Shown: positions 58,721 through 64,000 of the stretch, in pieces
Numbering within the stretch: the first letter of the stretch is position 1
Layout of the letters: every line of letters starts with the position of its first letter
Assembly: GCA_002150815.3 (NCBI GenBank)
Contig: NDFF03000004.1
Coordinates: forward strand, 186,001-250,000
Length of the DNA stretch: 64,000 nt
Reading direction: 5' to 3'
From: Grammothele lineata
Lineage: Eukaryota; Basidiomycota; Agaricomycetes; Polyporales; Polyporaceae
Notes under the pieces: model-generated
Database searches by the model: none
Told to the model about the DNA's origin: nothing
What the model saw: only the letters and a program-made list of their open reading frames with translations
Position numbers and translations under genes: made by a program

Positions 58721-59734
58721 GCCGAGCGGTATGTTAAGGAGTGTAGTGGAAACGAATGTGTGTAGGGTGTGCCCGAGAGGAGTTGAAGAGCCAGAGAGGA
58801 GAGAATGGGGGTACAGGTCGAACCTGACCGATGTTGAAGACCGCCGCGCGGTCGAGCCCGCACAAATACTAGCGAGGAGCACAACGAGGTCAGGCACAAA
58901 GACACTGAATGCCGGGTCGGCCGTAAGTAACGGGCGCCGCACGCGAGCACCCCGAGGCGGGTTGACCGGGGGAGGATTTAGCCAAACGGTCCAAGAGGCC
59001 TCATGCCGAAGACGTTAAAACTTGAAACGACTTCACCTTTCGTTGAAACTCGAGGTCATTGAGGGGAAGCTCCATGCCTGCACGGTGGTTGCATAAGAAG
59101 TTGGAAGTTTGGCGGCAACCGATCGAGTCGTCCGAATCGGGCCCGGTTGCTTGTGGCACTGGCTTGGCGCCGACGCTGACTCCGAGGCTGAGCTGCTCCG
59201 AGCCGTTCTGGTACCTCGGAGTCCGGGGTCCGACTGATCGCTCGCGGAGCCGCCACACCGTGCACGGCGTGAAATCCGGATATACTTACTCCGACGTACT
59301 CTTTCTTCTTCAATAAAGAATATGATGACTGGGCTCTATAGAGTGGCCATCAGAGCGCGCGATTGTTTATGTTTCAGCATATCTCAAGGACCGCATTAGC
59401 CAAATTTCAAACTTGAGCCAGACGGAGTTTATTCCGCGCGTCAATGTGCACTAGTCTCATAAGCATAAGTCCCACTGCCCTTGTCTGGAGGGAAACGAAT
59501 GAACTTACGCAATAGACAGGCCACGATCCTGGTACCAACACGTTTCCTGGAACGCCTGAGCTCGCCGGGTCAAGTTGTCAACAGGATGTATACAGTTACA
59601 TAATATATAAGTACAACATAGTCTGAGTGTCATGGCGGCCGCCAGGAGTCCTTCCAGGCGGCGGCAATATTTCATCCTCATTGTTCAGAGTCCTGTCGCC
59701 AAGGTCGTTTACAGTCGTGGGCTACCCAGGCCGC
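58721..59734. other. Intergenic: amylase promoter, otherwise nothing recognised
   Basis: About 1 kb between the amylase start and the carboxylesterase stop. No repeat, RNA gene or credible CDS seen. Confidence 0.45.
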
Positions 59735-62300
59735 TCAAAGAGGGAACTTCAGGGAGAGCGCCGTCATCTCGTTCATGGCATCGACGCGGTAGTCGTCGTT
59801 CGTGATAGTCAGTGGAGTGAGCCCGTCGAGGAAGGTGAGTAGCTTCGGGCTCGATACGGAGTATTGCGGCCACGAGATCCCCGTCTTTCCGTTAGGGTTG
59901 AGGTTGTTGACGAAATTGATTAGGTAGTCGGCCATGTCTCCGCCCCCATAGACATTCAGAATGTCCGATCCGTGGAGCTACAAGGGAGCATGATCGGCGT
60001 GCAGACGCGTCAGCCACAGGAAGGCTAGACGTTTTCAGATGAAGACGCACCGAACCAAGCACCGGGAGTACCTTGAAACGTTTACTCACTATTGCGAATC
60101 CGAAGAGTTAGATCGACTGCTTGTGTGTTGGTGAGGAACTGGGAAAGCACGCACAGAAAGACCATACGGGCTGCTTGTCTGCGCGGTTCTGGATAAAGAA
60201 ACGACGTGGTGCTTGGAAGACGAGGTCTCCTTGCATCGCAGCAAGCCGCTTGTACTGGGGTGTGATGGCGTTCAAGGCACCGGTGTTGAACGGCGAGCCT
60301 TGTGTAATATCCGCGGGATAAAGCGAGAGAATCGTGTCTATATCATCCGAGGAAGCCGCGGGGATGTAGTTATTTTGGATGTAGTCGCGCACGCCACTCT
60401 CCGTACTGGTCTCATCATAAGTGAACGAACCTGAGGAGACAGAAGAGTAGATGGACCCACGTGATATTGAGAGTAGACAGCGAGAAGAGTGTGCCCTCGT
60501 CATCGCAGTCCTGGGAAAGGAAAAGGAACCGTCAGAACCAAACGGGTGCAGTTGAGATGTACCACGTACACCCGAAACCATGGGGATATTAGCCACGCTT
60601 CCCTGCAGGACGAGATTTTGCGGCAAGTCGGTCAGGAACTTGCCATCCACGCGGGGGAGCCAGGCGAGCCTCAGAGACTGCGGAATGCCCCGCCACCGTC
60701 AGCCACGTCCATCCACGCGCGTGCATAGTCAACATACCTGAGGAGAGAAGATCCCTGGAGAGGCATCCACTGCTTTCTTGAGCGTCGCGAAAGGTACCTC
60801 CCGAAGGCATTGGAGCGTGTCCGCAGCGCCCGTACAGCCGGTCTCAGAAACTAGTTTGTCGTAATCCGCCTGACCATGTTCAACCGGGCCAACGGGGATG
60901 GGAGAGCCCGACTGCATGAACGCGCCACGGAAAAGACCCTCCGTGTTGCCGCCGTTCGTGACCATATGCAACGCGACGGAGATCGCGCCCGCACTCTCAC
61001 CCCAACTGGCGGGAACAGAGCGGACACGTACGGCCGAATTAGTGCACGGAGAAACGATGAACACGAGGCAGTACGTACATGGTAACCTTCGTTGGGTCGC
61101 CTCCGAATGCAGAAATATACTTTTGCACCCAACGAAGAGCGAGGCGTTCTGGGACAAGTTAATGAGCACCAAGAGCAACGGGATGACACTGTAGAGAGGG
61201 TATGACTCACGATCCTGCAAACCGAGGTTACCCACGCCAGCATCCCGAACTTCTTTGCTGGCAAGGAAGCCGTATGCTGACGTCACTGGTCAGTGCGCAA
61301 ATACAATACGTGCGTTGTTCGTTCTCACCCGAGATACTATGTATGACGGAATGTCAGTGAATACGGTCAATTATAATAAGGGTCGACAGGAAAACTTACC
61401 GATAGTTCATGCTCACATAAACGACTGGCTCGCCAAGGTCAATTGAGCGGTCCACAATTACTCCGCCATCGTAGCTGCGATGGTTAAACGGGATTAGGGC
61501 CTCTGCTCCCGGAACAATGCAGCGAAGGTAAAAGGAAACAATGCGCACATGTTCGGCCCGCCAATCTCGAACCCGCCTGCAATTGGTCATCACAACGTGT
61601 CAGCGAGTCCGTCGCGTCAGGCCCTCCGCGGGTTTTTGTCCTCACCTCCGAAGATCCACTACCATGCGGCGCGCGAGCGTCAGGATTTCCCGACGGATAT
61701 TGATGCATGGGAGAACGTCGGCACTCACGACTGCCACGGGCAGGTTGGCGCCCGGCTTGGTGCCCGCTGGCACGACGACGTTGAGCGTCAAGCCTGGGAA
61801 ATGGGTTACGGCACGATCAGCACGTCTTGTCGCTAACGCGAACGGAAGTGGCCATCGTGCACGTACAATCTTCTGCGGAGGGAGTGATGACGTTGTAGAC
61901 CGTGTTCACGACGAGGTCGACCGCATCCTCGATTACGCCGGACAGTTCGGGAAAGTCGAATGCCTGTTGAGGGCAAGCGGGACCGAAGGCTGCTGCTTGG
62001 TAGGTGCCGTTGTACGCGTCGACTGCGACGGGCAGGTTGAACCGCAGGTCTCCGACACTACGCCAGACGATGACAGAGTGAGCACGATCTTCGAGGGGCC
62101 GAGGTAAACAGAGGTAGGACGTACGGAGCTTTGCCAAAAGGGATGCCCAAGAATTTGTTCACCGAACCAGACGCGGCGCCGATGAACGTTCCCTGGTCAA
62201 GGGTCACGCTGGGTGAGGCACGCTTCTCGACGCTAGTCGGCGCGGCGAGCGCAGAGACAGCTAGGAGTTGGAGAACGGCGAGTGCGCGCAGGAGCACCAT
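59735..62300 (-). CDS. Type-B carboxylesterase/lipase, secreted
   Basis: Fifteen exons: 62300-62125, 62057-61867, 61793-61729, 61658-61646, 61576-61549, 61474-61400, 61336-61329, 61276-61211, 61148-61079, 61005-60738, 60677-60570, 60510-60461, 60405-60155, 60088-60051, 59977-59735; 549 residues. A signal peptide (MVLLRALAVLQLLAVSALA) precedes SVTLDQGTFIGAASGSVNKF and LGIPFGKAPPVGDLRF. The catalytic triad is visible: Ser in TIWGESAGAISV, Glu in SGDCDDEGTLFS, His in LHGSDILNVYGGG. CLTLNVVVP and WIFGGGFEIGG (oxyanion hole) fit the Candida-rugosa-lipase type family. It cleaves carboxylic esters outside the cell. Exon 7 is only 8 nt (tatctcgg), needed to give YRISAYGFLASKEV. Length is normal for the family. 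Confidence 0.93.
61329..61336 (-). other. 8-nt microexon of the carboxylesterase gene
   Basis: Minus-strand tatctcgg, flanked by an atag acceptor and a gtgag donor. Exon 6 ends in phase 2 and exon 8 needs phase 1. Only this 8-nt insert restores the frame and gives NYRISAYGF, the expected family sequence. Confidence 0.7.
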
Positions 62301-63654
62301 GTTGAGCAAGACCTATGGCAAAAGCGAGGGAGGTTAGGATGGGGAGCGGGCCCGAGAGGATCCTGGATCTCTCGGCGGAATGCCCACGCGAATTTAAAGT
62401 CGGTGCGCATGCCCGGGTCCGGGAGGCTGTCGAGTGCCCGGTTCCGTTTTCGCCTGCGGGTAAGGAGGCTGGCAGCAAGGATGGGCCAAGGAAGCCGCGC
62501 GAAGCTGGCCACGAGTCGGGGAACGTCAGGGCTACTGGTCCGCTTACGCGCAGGGAACCATTGACGTTGACGTGATCACGCGACCGAGGCCGCATGCGAT
62601 GGCGGGAGGGTGGAGGTCACATTGAAGTCAAGGATGCCTGAACAGGGGAACGTGGACGAGGAATCCACCGGTGACCTGCTAGTCGGTCCCTGGTTGGTAG
62701 CAGTACGCCGGCGGTGGAAAGGCCTGAAAAACGCACCTCACGCCAAAGGTATGGGAAGAGGGCTAGCCAGTGAGAATCGACGATCAGCGGAAGATTGATA
62801 GAGGCAGCCCAGTGGGGACGCGGGGGAACAAGAAGTGCTGTGCAGCTGCGGGGTTGCACGGAGAAGCCGAGCTTCGCGAAGGTCGACTACTTTCGACCAC
62901 CTGGCCTGCTCGCAGAAGCAACTAAACTGAAAACGTGTGAGACGTAGGCGATGACAAGTAATTCTGAATCGAGAAATAACTACCATAAACAGTGCAGAAA
63001 CAGGATAAAATGCAGATCATGAGAACTCCGCACATGATGTGCTTGCCCCGTTCTTTTGTGAGAATCGATGTCTTGGAGCCCGGCGAGTTCACGTCCGGAA
63101 GTCATAGGATGGCGTCATTGAAACGCAAAGTTCCTGACAGAGTGAGTAGAGCAGGGGTAAAAGATCTTGGTCAAGGTGCTGCGACACGCACATAGCGGGA
63201 TGGCAGAGCCTACTGAATACTGAAGTTGGTCAGGAGACCATGACGGCGTGTCATCAGACCCATCAGTAAACATGTACGTGGTGATCACGTACAGTCATGC
63301 AGCAACATGAAGGAGGACTTGGGATCAGTTCAAGATCAGCTTGTCACGCCTTGACGGCAGGTCGGCCCGTGTGGTGGTGTCGTCTCCGCAGACTGGAGGT
63401 TGGTGAATGCGACGATCAACTTCAGTACCATGCTTCATGTGTGAGCTGACAGGGGTGTCGAGTCTTGGAAACGTTCTCCATTCGGAGTGGATGAGTGATT
63501 TGGAAGCCTCGCAGCCATATTCGTTATGTTTGAGTGAGAGAGCTTGCAGGTGGAGGTCTCATCAAAACAAAGAACGTTCAATTGGATCAACTCGTCCCGT
63601 CTAACAGCTGGTGGCAAGCATGTGGTGTTTGAGAATGGGCTAAAAGATGTTGCG
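62301..63654. other. Intergenic: esterase promoter, otherwise nothing recognised
   Basis: About 1.35 kb upstream of the esterase. Several short open frames have no recognisable motif. Confidence 0.45.
62391..62399 (-). promoter_or_regulatory. TATA-like TTTAAATT before the carboxylesterase gene
   Basis: Minus-strand CTTTAAATT about 95 nt upstream of the esterase ATG, AT-rich in a GC-rich leader. Confidence 0.4.
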
Positions 63655-63733
63655 GCTCATATGGCTGAGCGGTCTCGGGCACTAGAATCGGGATCTGGTC
63701 CGGAAGGGCGTGGGTTCGAATCTCACTGCTGTT
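63655..63733 (+). pseudogene. Class-II tRNA-like sequence (leucine-type scaffold), acceptor stem broken
   Basis: A-box TGGCTGAGCGGTC and B-box GGTTCGAATCT are both present with normal spacing. The D arm pairs GCT (63664-63666) with GGC (63678-63680). The anticodon stem CTAGA/TCTGG (63682-63686, 63694-63698) closes a 7-nt loop ATCGGGA with U33 and anticodon CGG. The variable arm TCC-GGAA-GGG forms a short stem, so this is class II as in tRNA-Leu/Ser, and the T arm GTGGG/CTCAC folds. The 5' (GCTCATA) and 3' (TGCTGTT) acceptor halves do not pair properly. CGG reads a proline codon, which does not belong on a class-II body. Most likely a decayed tRNA-Leu copy, perhaps still transcribed. Confidence 0.5.
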
Positions 63734-63734
63734 A

Positions 63735-63739
63735 TTTTT
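63735..63739 (+). terminator. T5 run, Pol III type terminator after the tRNA-like sequence
   Basis: Five T directly after the 3' end of the tRNA-like element, as expected for Pol III transcription units. Confidence 0.4.
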
Positions 63740-64000
63740 GCTCTTATCGGGCACCTCCTACCTGGCTTCGTGTCATTTACGCTACTGCCCCCTTATAAGC
63801 ATTTGAGACCGGAAAGCCGTTCCCAAGCAAGTAGAGTTCCCATTTGGGATACACCTCCTCGCAGTTCATCAAAGCCTACAGTCCGAAGCCTGAGCTTGAA
63901 GTTTAATTCAATGTTTGGGCCTTGCCCCTAACTTCACGTGACCGCGACGATGAGACCTGAAACCTTGGAATTAACTCTCCTCTGTGGCACACTTATAAGT
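63740..64000. other. Right edge, nothing recognised
   Basis: 261 nt after the tRNA-like element; no gene visible before the window ends. Confidence 0.4.

Noticed and set aside
60430..60462. Apparent frameshift in the carboxylesterase after STLNIT
   Set aside because: The first visible acceptor gives a 30-nt intron and the wrong phase. Using the later acceptor (gaccag at 60406) gives a normal 55-nt intron, correct phase and the family-like LNITTESGVRDYI.

Overview
The window is nuclear DNA from a filamentous basidiomycete, probably a saprotrophic Agaricomycete. The reasons are compact genes cut by many 50-60 nt GT-AG introns, a tandem family of HET-domain genes, a FunK1-type kinase, a GH131 beta-glucanase, and eukaryotic housekeeping genes such as BRF1 and a V-ATPase proteolipid. 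Exon borders below were built by hand from GT/AG sites, reading phase and family motifs; nearly every gene closes in frame.

Layout. 1-2.3 kb: the 5' part of a membrane-anchored aldo-keto reductase and a CmcJ/AsaB-like oxidoreductase. 3.6-20.8 kb: five head-to-tail HET-domain paralogues, all on the minus strand, each with one 55-56 nt intron at the same codon. Copies 1-3 are open; copy 4 has two frame breaks and copy 5 has one. 22.9-25.4 kb: a FunK1-like kinase whose HRD motif reads HRN. 25.9-30.4 kb: a SUN-domain membrane protein and V-ATPase subunit c. 30.8-35.3 kb: secreted GH131 glucanase and sedolisin. 36-44.3 kb: a chromatin-remodelling subunit (Ssr4-like), a HIT hydrolase, two genes I cannot name, and TFIIIB subunit BRF1. 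44.4-49.4 kb: an MFS carrier, an A1 aspartic protease and a small single-pass membrane protein. 50.3-55.5 kb: an 18-exon WDR7-like WD40 protein. 56-62.3 kb: a secreted alpha-amylase with a long N-terminal Ser/Thr/Ala stalk and a type-B carboxylesterase. Near 63.7 kb lies a class-II tRNA-like relic.

Two themes stand out. The left third is a self/non-self-recognition type region (HET array plus FunK1 kinase) showing duplication, decay and tail diversification. The right two thirds mix housekeeping genes with five secreted hydrolases (GH131, S53, A1, GH13, esterase), as expected of an osmotrophic decomposer. V-ATPase subunit c and the WDR7 homologue, whose animal counterpart helps regulate V-ATPase, both lie here but need not be co-regulated. 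I found no CRISPR array, prophage, rRNA gene or complete transposon.
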